DNA of 34,976 nucleotides, taken from positions 1 to 34,976 of the forward strand of contig JAUIEA010000024.1 in assembly GCA_030429045.1 (NCBI GenBank), read 5' to 3'. Shown here one piece after another: positions 1 through 8,370 of this stretch; the stretch's first letter is position 1; every line of letters starts with the position of its first letter. This stretch comes from Bacteroidia bacterium (lineage in GTDB: Bacteria; Bacteroidota; Bacteroidia; Chitinophagales; Saprospiraceae). The notes beneath the pieces are model-generated. The model was not told where the DNA came from. It did no database searches and saw nothing but the letters and a program-made list of their open reading frames with translations. The position numbers were made by a program, and so were the translations under genes.

Positions 1-137
1 AGTTCGCGGGCGACGACCGCGTCGCGCCCGCCGCCGAGCGCTTTTTCCATGGCGGCGAGGCTCGCCGCAAGCCGGTGTGGCGATTCGTAGAACACCAGCG
101 TCGCGCCAATGTCGGCCAGTTCGGCGAGGCGCTTGGC
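1..137 (-). pseudogene. rsmI: Fragment resembling 16S rRNA 2'-O-methyltransferase RsmI
   Basis: The minus-strand frame reads RLAELADIGATLVFYESPHR and continues through LAASLAAMEKALGG to AVVAREL, where it leaves the window. The ESPHR block followed by VVAREL is the signature of RsmI, which methylates the 2'-OH of C1402 in 16S rRNA using S-adenosylmethionine. Only about 45 residues are present. The residues before RLAEL do not look like RsmI, so the piece is joined to unrelated sequence. Composition suggests a high-GC donor such as a proteobacterium or actinobacterium, not the host of the rest of the window. Confidence 0.55.
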
Positions 138-373
138 GCGCGCCAGGTTCCACGACCACACCTGCTCGATGGTCTCCGCCGCCACGGCCTTGTCCAACGC
201 CGGCCGCTCGGTGGCGATCTGGTCGGCGTTGCGACGCCTCCAGTCGCGGACCAGCTCGGCGACGCGGTGCCCGCGAGGTCGGTCAGGGCCGGGGTCACCT
301 CGACGGCGTACTCGCCGGCGGTCCACTCGCTCGACGGGCTGAAGGTCACCGCCGCGCCGTCGACCGCTTCGAC
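1..373. other. GC-rich foreign patchwork at the contig edge (probable assembly chimera)
   Basis: This stretch is far richer in G and C than anything to its right and has long open frames on both strands, as expected for random high-GC coding DNA. Read on the minus strand it starts in frame with paaD, but after about 18 codons the protein stops resembling PaaD. It then reads like a bacterial Ig-like domain segment (residues TPALTDLAG), then an unrecognised segment in another frame, then a piece of RsmI. Three unrelated short coding pieces in under 400 bases suggest joined reads rather than real gene organisation. The exact junction is uncertain by about 15 bases. A genuine insertion is possible but less likely. 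Confidence 0.7.
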
Positions 374-427
374 CACCGTTTCCAGCAGGGTCCAGACAGA
401 AGCGATATCGGGTGCATTCGTATTCAT
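374..427 (-). pseudogene. paaD: 5' end of paaD, cut by the chimeric junction
   Basis: The ATG at 427 overlaps the paaC stop codon (TAATG), the usual sign of translational coupling. The first residues, MNTNAPDIASVWTLLETV, fit the start of PaaD, the MIP18/SufT-like protein encoded after paaC and thought to help iron-centre maturation of the phenylacetyl-CoA epoxidase. The expected next block (PDPEIP) is absent and the sequence turns GC-rich and unrelated. The gene is therefore complete only for about 18 codons here. The break is probably an assembly artefact. Confidence 0.6.
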
Positions 428-1191
428 TACCATTCCAGACCCGGATAGGCCCGTTGCATGTATTGCAGGTCAGCCAGCATGTGACCCAGGTGTTCGGTAT
501 GGATACCCGTTTTACCGCCGGTCTGCACCGCCGGATCATCCGGAGTGGTGAGTGTGGCTTCACGCAGGGTATCAGCGATGGTTTGTTCCCAATCATTCCG
601 GATCTCATCCGGACCGGCGATCACGCCGGCATCGATGAGTCGTTGTTCGAACGGAGCCGGCATCAGGAGTTCCAAACGGTACATCCAGGCTTCATCCAGA
701 GCAGTTTGCATGCGTTGATGGCTTTCATCCGTACCATCTCCCAAGCGCAATACCCATTCCCGGCTCCATTTGAGGTGATAGGTCACTTCCTTGACCGCCT
801 TCCCGGCGATGTCGGCCAGGCCCGCATCCGGCGAAGACAGCATGGTCTTCAGGAAGGGCAGGTGCCAGGCATCGAACAGGAACTGACGGGCGATGGTGTG
901 GGCAAAGTCACCATTCGGCAACTCTACCAGCAGGGCATTGGTGTACTCGCGCTCGGAGCGCAGGTAGGCCAGATCATCTTCGGTGCGGCCCTTGCCTTCG
1001 AGCTCGGCGGCATATTGATAGTAGAGCCGGGCCTGACCAATCAGGTCCAGGGAAATATTAGTCATGGCGATATCCTGTTCCAGGACAGGGCCGTGGCCGC
1101 ACCATTCACCCAAGCGATGGCCGAGGACCAGACAGTTGTCGGCCATATACAGGGCAAACTGGAACAAGGAGGGGGAAGCCGTTTGATTCAT
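427..1191 (-). CDS. paaC: Phenylacetyl-CoA epoxidase structural subunit PaaC
   Basis: This 254-residue protein is the non-catalytic ferritin-like partner of PaaA. The PaaABCE complex inserts one oxygen atom into the aromatic ring of phenylacetyl-CoA to give the 1,2-epoxide, the first committed step of aerobic phenylacetate breakdown. Visible family features are an N-terminal helix with LGHRLGEWCGHGPVLEQDIA, the block NISLDLIGQARLYYQYAAEL, and YLRSEREYTNALLVELPNGD with FAHTIARQFLFDAW. Length is normal for PaaC. The ATG at 1191 follows the paaB stop by 50 bases, and the stop overlaps the paaD start. The order A-B-C-D on one strand with short spacing marks a single operon driven from upstream of paaA. 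Confidence 0.95.
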   Translation of the reverse strand: MNQTASPSLFQFALYMADNCLVLGHRLGEWCGHGPVLEQDIAMTNISLDLIGQARLYYQYAAELEGKGRTEDDLAYLRSEREYTNALLVELPNGDFAHTIARQFLFDAWHLPFLKTMLSSPDAGLADIAGKAVKEVTYHLKWSREWVLRLGDGTDESHQRMQTALDEAWMYRLELLMPAPFEQRLIDAGVIAGPDEIRNDWEQTIADTLREATLTTPDDPAVQTGGKTGIHTEHLGHMLADLQYMQRAYPGLEW

Positions 1192-1241
1192 GTCAATCTA
1201 GATTTCTACTGCGATGAGAAAAGGTGGGAAGATTGCCAACC

Positions 1242-1523
1242 TTACATATGCCCGACTTCATCCGGGATGTCATAGAATGTCGGGTGCCGGTAGACCTTGT
1301 CGCGGGCCGACTCGAACATGCTGTCCTGCTCCTCCGGATCGGAGGCATGGATGTATTTGGATTCCACGACCCAGATACTCACCCCTTCATTGCGACGGGT
1401 ATACACGTCTCGGGCATTTTCAATGGCCATTTCCCAGTCGGCTGCATGGAGGCTACCGACATGTTTGTGATCCAATCCGTTGCGGGAGCGAATAAACACT
1501 TCCCATAGAGGCCAATCCTTCAT
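1242..1523 (-). CDS. paaB: Phenylacetyl-CoA epoxidase subunit PaaB
   Basis: A 93-residue protein matching PaaB, the small subunit that bridges the PaaA-PaaC heterodimers of the ring-epoxidising complex. Recognisable segments are the start WPLWEVFIRSRNGLDHKHVG, then SLHAADWEMAIENARDVYTR, then the stretch SIWVVESKYIHAS. Length is typical of the family. The ATG at 1523 lies 12 bases after the paaA stop, so the two genes are co-transcribed and probably translationally coupled. No catalytic residues are expected in this subunit. Confidence 0.95.
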   Translation of the reverse strand: MKDWPLWEVFIRSRNGLDHKHVGSLHAADWEMAIENARDVYTRRNEGVSIWVVESKYIHASDPEEQDSMFESARDKVYRHPTFYDIPDEVGHM

Positions 1524-1535
1524 AGCTCGTATTGA

Positions 1536-2483
1536 TTAAGGGGTTACAACTGCTTTTCGTGCTTGTTTCTTTTCGGCATAAGCCAGGGCGGCATCGCGTA
1601 CCCAGGCACCTTCTTCATGGGCGTTCACCCGGTCACGCAGACGCTGGCGATTGCAGATACCGTTGCCTTTGACCACGTTCCAGAATTCGTCCCAGTCGAT
1701 GGGACCAAACTCCCAGTGTCCGGTTTCTTCGTTCCATTTCAGGTCTGGATCAGGAATGGTCAGTCCGAGGTATTGGGCCTGGGGAACCGTGGCATCCACA
1801 AATGCCTGACGCAGGACATCATTGGACTTGCGCTTGATCTTCCAGGCCATGGACTGGGCAGAGTGCGTCGACTCGGCATCACTGGGACCGAACATCATCA
1901 GACTGGGCCACCACCAACGATTCAGGGAATCCTGGGCCATGGCCTTCTGCTCTGCACTTCCGCGCACCAGGGTAAGCAGGATCTCGTAGCCCTGGCGCTG
2001 GTGGAAGCTTTCTTCCTTACAGATGCGGATCATGGCCCGGGAGTAGGGGCCGTAGGAGGTCCGCTGCAACATCACCTGGTTCATGATGGCTGCACCGTCG
2101 ACCAGCCAGCCGATGGCACCCATGTCCGCCCAGCTGAGGGCTGGATAATTGAAGATGCTGGAGTATTTGGCTTTTCCGGTGTGCAATTCATCCAGGAGCT
2201 GATCGCGGGATACACCCATGGTTTCAGCAGCGGCATACAGATAGAGACCATGCCCTCCCTCATCCTGGACTTTTGCCAGGAGAGCCGCTTTCCGGCGCAG
2301 GGATGGGGCCCGGGTAATCCAGTTGCCTTCGGGCAACATGCCCACAACCTCGGAATGAGCATGCTGGGAGATCTGACGGATGAGGGTCTTGCGATACGCA
2401 TCGGGCATCCAGTCCTTCGCCTCGATCTTGACCTCCCGATCGATCTTGTCTTGAAAACGGCTTTCCAGATCCTGTTGATTCAT
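1536..2483 (-). CDS. paaA: Phenylacetyl-CoA epoxidase catalytic subunit PaaA
   Basis: The 315-residue di-iron catalytic subunit of the phenylacetyl-CoA 1,2-epoxidase. Iron ligands fit the visible ferritin-like motifs: [11 protein letters not shown] (E..H pair, first third) and [15 protein letters not shown] (second E..H pair, middle). The family signature [20 protein letters not shown] precedes them. Length and start are normal; the ATG at 2483 sits about 15 bases downstream of the expected transcription start of a consensus promoter. It is the first gene of the paaABCD operon. An operator-like inverted repeat covers the -33 box, so expression is probably relieved by phenylacetyl-CoA through a TetR-type repressor whose gene is not in this window. 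Confidence 0.97.
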   Translation of the reverse strand: MNQQDLESRFQDKIDREVKIEAKDWMPDAYRKTLIRQISQHAHSEVVGMLPEGNWITRAPSLRRKAALLAKVQDEGGHGLYLYAAAETMGVSRDQLLDELHTGKAKYSSIFNYPALSWADMGAIGWLVDGAAIMNQVMLQRTSYGPYSRAMIRICKEESFHQRQGYEILLTLVRGSAEQKAMAQDSLNRWWWPSLMMFGPSDAESTHSAQSMAWKIKRKSNDVLRQAFVDATVPQAQYLGLTIPDPDLKWNEETGHWEFGPIDWDEFWNVVKGNGICNRQRLRDRVNAHEEGAWVRDAALAYAEKKQARKAVVTP

Positions 2484-2506
2484 ACTCGTCAGTTATGTGC
2501 GTTTCA

Positions 2507-2538
2507 CAAAAATAATCACTCCACGGCATACGAACAAA
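2507..2538 (-). promoter_or_regulatory. Bacteroidota-type promoter of the paa operon
   Basis: Read on the minus strand, TTTG (2538-2535) is followed by a 20-base spacer and TATTTTTG (2514-2507). This matches the primary sigma factor consensus of Bacteroidota, -33 TTTG and -7 TAnnTTTG with about 19-21 bases between. The paaA ATG lies 23 bases beyond the -7 box, giving a short leader of roughly 15-18 bases. Confidence 0.8.
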
Positions 2539-2546
2539 CGTTCGTA
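2529..2546. promoter_or_regulatory. TetR-type operator overlapping the paa promoter
   Basis: TACGAAC-aaac-GTTCGTA is a perfect 7-base inverted repeat with a 4-base centre. It covers the -33 box of the paa promoter, so a bound protein would block RNA polymerase. The core resembles palindromes bound by TetR-family PaaR repressors of phenylacetate genes, differing at one position from the CNAACG-NN-CGTTNG form as I recall it. The repeat is visible directly; assignment to PaaR is inference. Confidence 0.7.
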
Positions 2547-2613
2547 AGGAAGTGTTCAGCGACCTGTTGACCGCTGCACTGCAAAGCAGTCCCTATTCTC
2601 CACTTCAAGGTCA

Positions 2614-4068
2614 TCAAGCCTCCATGAAATTCAGGATCTCCCGATCATTGTGCAGCACTTTCATCTTGATCTGGCCGCCGATCTCCCCTCTTCTGCGCAT
2701 AATCCCATGAATGGAATCCTGGGGTAGTTCATGGACGACCAGGGGCAACAGTGCGGTATTGCCACTTCTCTTCTGTTGGTAATTGGCATTGATATCCTGT
2801 AGCAACAGGTCCAGTCGGTGAGCAAACAGGCCCACATCTGCCGGTGGAATCTCAAAGTTGATATACCATTCGTGCGACCCGGGTGTTCCCGGCTGGGGGT
2901 ATCGGGGAACCACGAAATAATGGCGGATATAGAATTCCATTTCCCCTTTCAATCGCTGCAAGGCCAGGGTAACATGTTCCAGGGAGAGGTCTTCGCCAAA
3001 TGCATTGATAAACTCGGTGGTCCGACCGATGATCCGCAATAGATAGGGATTTGTTGAACTGAACTGAACCAGATCTCCGGTTTTGTACCTGCACAATCCA
3101 TCGAGGGTGGTAATGAGCAATTCATACTTTCGATCGGTCTTGATCTCCCATAATGGCAGCACTTCATCCGTCCCTTTGTCCCGGAATTCATAAAAGATCC
3201 CGACATCCGTCAACAGCAGCAGATCCGGACTTTCCGGGCCATTTTGCAAGGCATAAAATCCCTCTGTTGAATTATACACCTCGATCAGGGTGATCTCGCG
3301 TTTCGGGTGGATCTCCTTAAAGATCTGTCGGTAATGGTTGAAATCTACCCCTCCATGCACGTATAAACGCCAGTCGGGCATAATCTCGACAATACGCGAT
3401 GGGTCGTGTTCGGTCAATTGATTGATCAGGGCCAGCACCCAGGTCGGTACGCCCGAGATCATATTGATCTTGCGGATCTCCTCCAGGTGCTGCCTGAAGA
3501 AGGCAAGCTTTTCCTCCCAGCTGCCAAACACCTGGTTCGGGAAGTTTTTGAAGCGAAAGTACCAGGGAAGGCGTTCGACCATCAGGGCAGAGATATCCAG
3601 AACATCCTTCCCCAGAAACGGATCCGGATAGCGATAGCCGGACATGGAGAGATGCCGGGCCTTCATCAACCATTTCTGGTCGAAGCGATCGTCCAGATTG
3701 GCCAGGATCAGTCGTGAACCGCGAAAGTGATTGGCCCGCAGGAACTCCTCCGAGATCGGAATACGCTTCTTTACTGCGGATGTGCCGCTGGTCTGCCCGA
3801 AATACTTTGGCTTGTACACCGACAGCAGGTCCTGGGAGGACTTCAGAGCGGGTAGTTGTTGCAGCCAGGGGACCACATCGTCATAACTCTGAATGGGCAA
3901 CCGGGCGACAAAGCGATGATAATCCCCTCTGATTTCGTCAAACCGATGCTCTTTCCCAAACAGCGTTCGTCGATTCCCATCAATGATTCGTTTCAACAAG
4001 GCCCGTTGAAGCTCTTCCGGCTGTGTACGCATCCGGTCCAGTAAATAACGATAGGGGAAAAAGATCAT
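2614..4068 (-). CDS. GH3-family acyl-adenylating enzyme
   Basis: A 484-residue member of the GH3 family, which activates carboxylic acids with ATP and usually transfers them to an amine. The three ATP/AMP-binding motifs are present: FGQTSGTSAVKKRIPIS (about residues 90-106), YNSTEG (265-270) and RYKTGD (327-332). ELLITTLDGLCRYKTGD is very like the family consensus. I chose the ATG at 4068 over the in-frame TTG at 4128 because a -7 promoter box lies across 4118-4125, right where the longer form would start. Plant GH3 enzymes conjugate auxin or jasmonate; bacterial substrates are mostly unknown. It sits just upstream of paaA on the same strand, so an aryl-acetate substrate is conceivable but unproven. 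Confidence 0.85.
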   Translation of the reverse strand: MIFFPYRYLLDRMRTQPEELQRALLKRIIDGNRRTLFGKEHRFDEIRGDYHRFVARLPIQSYDDVVPWLQQLPALKSSQDLLSVYKPKYFGQTSGTSAVKKRIPISEEFLRANHFRGSRLILANLDDRFDQKWLMKARHLSMSGYRYPDPFLGKDVLDISALMVERLPWYFRFKNFPNQVFGSWEEKLAFFRQHLEEIRKINMISGVPTWVLALINQLTEHDPSRIVEIMPDWRLYVHGGVDFNHYRQIFKEIHPKREITLIEVYNSTEGFYALQNGPESPDLLLLTDVGIFYEFRDKGTDEVLPLWEIKTDRKYELLITTLDGLCRYKTGDLVQFSSTNPYLLRIIGRTTEFINAFGEDLSLEHVTLALQRLKGEMEFYIRHYFVVPRYPQPGTPGSHEWYINFEIPPADVGLFAHRLDLLLQDINANYQQKRSGNTALLPLVVHELPQDSIHGIMRRRGEIGGQIKMKVLHNDREILNFMEA

Positions 4069-4117
4069 TCCATCTGGATTTCCAACCCGATCAATAGTGA
4101 ACGGACAGGCCTCTTTC

Positions 4118-4125
4118 CAAAGATA
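4118..4125 (-). promoter_or_regulatory. -7 promoter box for the GH3 gene
   Basis: TATCTTTG on the minus strand matches TAnnTTTG exactly. It lies about 50 bases upstream of the ATG at 4068, and this decides that start over the upstream TTG. No clear -33 TTTG sits 19-21 bases above it, so strength is uncertain. Confidence 0.5.
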
Positions 4126-4207
4126 CAAATGAGAAGATACATTCGCTACAGGTAGTTCAACGGGGGATTAACCACCCGGGATTGATTGCCTGGAAGCACA
4201 GGATGGA

Positions 4208-7200
4208 CTATCGCATCAATTGCAGATCGCCCTTGTACAGGCGTTCCTGGCCATCCGGCCAACGCAGGACCATGACATAGACATAGACTTCAATGCTAGC
4301 CGGTTGCCCACGGATTTCACCGTTCCAGCCCACATCCGGATCACCCAGCTGAAAGCCTCCGCTCCGAAAGACTTCATCCCCCCATCGGTCGAATATGCCG
4401 AAGTCGACAACCTCCACAGTGGGGTCCCCATGCGGAGCAAAGAGATCATTCAATCCATCATTGTTGGGGCTGAAGGAATTGGGAATGTAGATATCCCGAC
4501 GGTCCAGTTCGATGAGCACGGCATCCGTTGAGGTACATCCTCCCAGACTGGTCACGGTCACCGTAATCGTCGTGGTCTCCTTGACCCGAAATGCTGGATT
4601 CAGACAATCTTTACACAGTTCCGGAGACCATTCAATGGAGCCGATCGCGACAGAATCCGGGAAGATCTCGGCCAGCAGAAAGATCAATTTGTTTTCCTCG
4701 TGCAATTGGTTCGGGCCCAGTTCGACACTGAAGACGCTCTCCGATTCGATCTCCACCAATGTATCCACAGTACAACCATTTGCATCCGTGGCTGCCAACT
4801 CCAGTGGTCCCGCCGTCAGGGGTGGCCAGGTCTGGCCCGGATAGTCCACTCCATCCACCGCCCAGGTCAGCGGGGTGATCCCACCGGATACGGCGGCATT
4901 GACCACCTCAGGTGGCAACCCGTCACAGGGATCCTGGAAGATCGTCCAGGAAACCAGGAATGGCGGGGGCTCCACAAGTGTCTTGTCGAGAACCACCGAA
5001 CAACCGTGATCATCTGTGACCGTCACCGAAAAAGTTCCTGCGGACAGATCCATCAGTTCCGTTCCTGTTTCACCCGTAGACCAGAGTGCCTCAATGGGTA
5101 GTGTCCCCCCGGACAGGTAGTTGACCTGGAGGGATGCGGTCTGATCACCTGAACAAGCCACATCATATCCGTTGATCGTCGGTGAAGAGGACAGATCAAC
5201 CATTAACGGGTCAGGACTCAGGATGGTCACCGTATCCGACCAGGGGTGCCCTTCCTTGTCGATCAGGTTCAGAATATAGGTTCCGTCAGCAAGATCGGAA
5301 ATCAGATAAGGTGAGAAGAAGTTGGCCCAGGTCCCCATCTGGGGAGTCCCGCTTCCCTGGAGTGTCCAGGACACATCCACCGGGAAGGAACCGAGATCGG
5401 CTTCCAGCAGAATCTGGCCCGGGTCTCCGGCACAAGGCCCCGGGATGAGTGTTGGGGTCACGCGCAGGATACAACTGTCCAATGGGACGAGTTTGGTCGT
5501 CCAGGTGACCACACTGTCACATCCGTGCTGATTTGTGAACGTCTGAGAAATGGATCCGGTATCCAGCGGATTACAGGAAAAGAGAGTCAGCATTTTGGTG
5601 GAGCTGGGTAGCAACCGGATCTGCTCGATGATCACGCTGTCACATCCGTATTGATTGTTCAGGATGGTGGTGGTGGTATCCGCCACCATCGGGTCACAGG
5701 ATGTGGATTTCAGGACCAGGGTATCTGCCGGGATAAATGCAGTCTGGATAAGGACCATACTGTCACATCCCCATTGGTTGATCAGGTGCACAATCGTCTG
5801 GCCTGCATCGGCAGGATTGCAACTGTAGGCCTGGACCATACTGGTGTCAGAAGGCAACAGGGCGGTATTGGTCACCACCACGCTGTCGCATCCAAACTGA
5901 CTGGTCAGCACCTGGATGTCCACGCCCTGATCCTGGGGGTCACAGCTGGTTGCCGACACATGGGTGGTATCGGCCAATTCAAAACTGACCGCCAGGAGGG
6001 TGACGCTGTCACAACCGTATTGATTGGTGAGCAGGGTTTGAAACAAACCTGTATCCTGGGGATGGCAACTGGAGGTAAAGAGATGTGTGGTATCTGTGGT
6101 ATTGACGATCACCTCCACGGTATCAGTGCCAACACACCCATTCGCATCAGTAACCTCCACGGAATAGGAGCCGGCTGAGGACACCGGGATGGATGCAGAT
6201 TGTGCTCCGGAAGACCAGAGGTAGGAGGCGTATCCCATACCCGGGGACAGGACTGCGGAATCGTTCGGACAAATGACCGTGTTACCCATGATCTGTGGAT
6301 CAATGGGCGGGTAAAGCCCCAGGGTAATATCAGCTGTATCCCGACAGCCGAAGTCATCCTCCACAATCAATTCAAAGGTACCGGGCCCAATGGCCTTGAT
6401 GGATGGAGTGGTTTCTAGGGTTGACCAGAAATAATCCAGATAGATCGGGGGCGCTTCGAGGGTGGTCGAATCACCCGGACAGGTCAGGGTGTCTCCGGTG
6501 ATGACCAGGGGAACGGCAAAACTCTCTTTAACCTCCCATACGCCGATCCCGGGACAGCCTTCCTGATTGGTCACGGTAATCGTATATGTACCGGGCATGG
6601 TCACTTCGATCTGGGGAATGGTCGCTCCTGTAGACCAGAGGTACGTGGCGTAGACATCATCCACCTCCAGGAGGATGGTCTGTCCGGCACAGATCTGTTC
6701 AGGGCCAAAAATATAAGGTTCCGGTGCAGGTAATTCAGTGACGTCCCAATACGCTTCTCCGGTACACCCGAAATTATCTGTGACCAAAACCGAATAGAAT
6801 CCGGGGTCACTAACCGTGATCACCTGGGTATATCCGCCATTGGACCATTCGTACAGGGCATATCCGGGGCCGGCATCCAACTCGATGGTGGCTCCGGGAC
6901 AGATCTCTGTTGGTCCGGATATCATCGGTGTCGGAGCGGGATATTCTTCAATGGTGATGGAATCAGTGCCTACACATCCCCCCTCATTGGTCACCGTCAC
7001 CCAATAGGTACCCGGGTTACTGATGAAGATATCGGATGAGGTTTCTCCCGTCGACCAATCATACAGGGTATAATTGCCGTTTACGGAAAGTTGGACCACC
7101 TCCCCTTCACAGTACCAGGTTGGGCCGTCAATTGTCGGTTCGGGATCCATATATTCCACACCAACCGTGTAGGTATCCACTTCCGAGCATCCATTGGGTT

Positions 7201-8083
7201 CGGTTACGGTCACGGTATAATCACCCGGTGCCAGATCAGTAATGTCTTCGGTGGTTTCTCCGTTTGACCAGAGGTAGGTCGGTTCCTGGATGCACTCAGC
7301 AGTCACTTCCAGGTCGATCATCCCATCGGCACTGTTGTCGCAATTGGCATTCTGGACCACGGCATCAAGGGTCAGGACATTGTCACAACACACTTCACCT
7401 CCACAGTTGATAATAAACGGACATTCGGAACTGGGAAGATTGATCCAGATCGGGTTGGCCGGAGTGCCATACAGAAGGGTGACCACATCGATCCCGGACA
7501 AGTTGTCAATATCAAACGTAAAAGAATATCCACATCCAAGGCCCCCTACAATTCCACCGTCTGTACAACAGGTTGCCCAGACGAAACTGCCGGTAAATGT
7601 CGGAGGGACACCATTAAATTCACCCGGATCGTCTTGGAGCACAATGGTCGCTGAGTTGGGGAGGCAAGAAACCGTGACATCCATGGTTCCGCCGGTGGGG
7701 TCATTGGGCTCATCTGCAATGAAGATGAAACTCACCTCTCCTGTATTTGTATCCTCATAGAGCATGAGGATCAGATGTTCAGACTGTTCAAATCCAGTAT
7801 TGGCACATGCGCCCAGGGGGACTCCGTAGGAGTAGAAACTGAGCGCCGACTGGTTGTCCGAAAAGAACGGGAGGGTCGTACTGAAGGCATCCTGGGAAAT
7901 GGTACAGGGGCAATAGGAGGGTGCCTGTTCTACTTCTGGAAAGGGAACCTGAAAAGGATTTGCAGATGGATGCTGGCTCAGATCAGGCACAACCACTGTA
8001 GGCTGGGCTGAAAGGCTAGATTGCCAAACCACTAAAAAAGCTAGAATACCCCATCCAGCTAGAAACTTCATCATTTGGCCCAT
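4208..8083 (-). CDS. Giant secreted multi-repeat protein, T9SS type B sorting domain
   Basis: A 1291-residue exported protein. It begins with a signal peptide (MMKFLAGWGILAFLVVW... ending SLSAQ). Next come a Cys-rich N-terminal region, a SprB-like repeat (SADGMIDLEVTAE...YLWSNGETTEDIT), and about five PKD/Ig-like domains of ~80 residues, each with a [YF]xWS core and an NxxGC block. Five exact-length 41-residue repeats ending NQ-GCDSV follow, then more SprB-like units (GGTLPIEALWSTGETGTELM). The last ~95 residues (IPNSFSPNNDGLNDLFAPHG, IFDRWGDEVF, VGWNG, YVYVMVLRWPDG, YKGDLQLMR) are the gliding-motility-associated C-terminal domain, read by the type IX secretion system as a type B sorting signal. 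It is probably a cell-surface adhesin. The ATG at 8083 is chosen because AGGAGG lies 7 bases upstream. Confidence 0.9.
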   Translation of the reverse strand: MGQMMKFLAGWGILAFLVVWQSSLSAQPTVVVPDLSQHPSANPFQVPFPEVEQAPSYCPCTISQDAFSTTLPFFSDNQSALSFYSYGVPLGACANTGFEQSEHLILMLYEDTNTGEVSFIFIADEPNDPTGGTMDVTVSCLPNSATIVLQDDPGEFNGVPPTFTGSFVWATCCTDGGIVGGLGCGYSFTFDIDNLSGIDVVTLLYGTPANPIWINLPSSECPFIINCGGEVCCDNVLTLDAVVQNANCDNSADGMIDLEVTAECIQEPTYLWSNGETTEDITDLAPGDYTVTVTEPNGCSEVDTYTVGVEYMDPEPTIDGPTWYCEGEVVQLSVNGNYTLYDWSTGETSSDIFISNPGTYWVTVTNEGGCVGTDSITIEEYPAPTPMISGPTEICPGATIELDAGPGYALYEWSNGGYTQVITVSDPGFYSVLVTDNFGCTGEAYWDVTELPAPEPYIFGPEQICAGQTILLEVDDVYATYLWSTGATIPQIEVTMPGTYTITVTNQEGCPGIGVWEVKESFAVPLVITGDTLTCPGDSTTLEAPPIYLDYFWSTLETTPSIKAIGPGTFELIVEDDFGCRDTADITLGLYPPIDPQIMGNTVICPNDSAVLSPGMGYASYLWSSGAQSASIPVSSAGSYSVEVTDANGCVGTDTVEVIVNTTDTTHLFTSSCHPQDTGLFQTLLTNQYGCDSVTLLAVSFELADTTHVSATSCDPQDQGVDIQVLTSQFGCDSVVVTNTALLPSDTSMVQAYSCNPADAGQTIVHLINQWGCDSMVLIQTAFIPADTLVLKSTSCDPMVADTTTTILNNQYGCDSVIIEQIRLLPSSTKMLTLFSCNPLDTGSISQTFTNQHGCDSVVTWTTKLVPLDSCILRVTPTLIPGPCAGDPGQILLEADLGSFPVDVSWTLQGSGTPQMGTWANFFSPYLISDLADGTYILNLIDKEGHPWSDTVTILSPDPLMVDLSSSPTINGYDVACSGDQTASLQVNYLSGGTLPIEALWSTGETGTELMDLSAGTFSVTVTDDHGCSVVLDKTLVEPPPFLVSWTIFQDPCDGLPPEVVNAAVSGGITPLTWAVDGVDYPGQTWPPLTAGPLELAATDANGCTVDTLVEIESESVFSVELGPNQLHEENKLIFLLAEIFPDSVAIGSIEWSPELCKDCLNPAFRVKETTTITVTVTSLGGCTSTDAVLIELDRRDIYIPNSFSPNNDGLNDLFAPHGDPTVEVVDFGIFDRWGDEVFRSGGFQLGDPDVGWNGEIRGQPASIEVYVYVMVLRWPDGQERLYKGDLQLMR
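5490..6105 (-). repeat. Five tandem 123-bp repeats coding for 41-residue units
   Basis: Inside the adhesin gene the block CTGTCxCAxCC (plus strand) recurs at 5514, 5637, 5760, 5883 and 6006, an exact 123-base period. Each unit codes for SC-P-D-G...NQ-GCDSV. The two cysteines per unit could form a disulfide outside the cell. Nucleotide identity between units is only moderate, so the array is old, but its length is strictly kept. Confidence 0.85.
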
Positions 8084-8090
8084 AGGGAAT

Positions 8091-8096
8091 CCTCCT
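8091..8096 (-). promoter_or_regulatory. Strong ribosome binding site of the giant adhesin gene
   Basis: AGGAGG on the minus strand, 7 bases before the ATG at 8083. Such a perfect site is unusual in this phylum and fixes the start codon ahead of the signal peptide, against a longer in-frame form beginning near 8218. Confidence 0.7.
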
Positions 8097-8334
8097 CTCT
8101 TGGAGAGGGTCGGCCAAAGCACGTCTTCCCGGTTACTATAGAATGGTAACATCCTAGTAAATATAGGGGAAAATTTATTGAATAGCCTGTTCTTCCCTGG
8201 GTTTGATGTTGTTTCCAACTATAAACAAAATATACAGGCAAGCTTTGCTCCTGTTCGATAACAAAAAAAGAAGCCAACCTATACAGACTTAACCATGGCA
8301 GTAATACTCAAGTAGTGTATACAGGCATATAAAT

Positions 8335-8362
8335 AAGGCCCTGAACAAACTATCAGGGCCTT
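8335..8362 (-). terminator. Intrinsic terminator after the hybrid kinase gene
   Basis: AAGGCCCTGA and TCAGGGCCTT form a perfect 10-base-pair stem around an 8-base loop. On the minus strand the stem is followed by a T-rich stretch. It lies 8 bases after the stop codon of the kinase gene, so it ends the receiver-Hpt-kinase transcript. Confidence 0.8.
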
Positions 8363-8370
8363 CCAGCATT

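Noticed and set aside
75-551. Long GC-rich plus-strand frames at the left edge
   Set aside because: Typical chance frames in high-GC DNA and they cross the chimeric junction; the minus-strand RsmI match is better.
412-1275. Plus-strand open frame of 287 codons opposite paaC
   Set aside because: Fully antisense to paaC, and starts inside the chimeric junction.
2571-2592. ACTGC-AAA-GCAGT hairpin between the GH3 gene and paaA as a terminator
   Set aside because: Five-base stem with no T tract; not enough to call.
5490-6105. Regular 123-base repeats, at first sight like a repeat-spacer array
   Set aside because: They lie in one open frame of the adhesin, code for 41-residue units, and the intervals are not unique spacers; not CRISPR.
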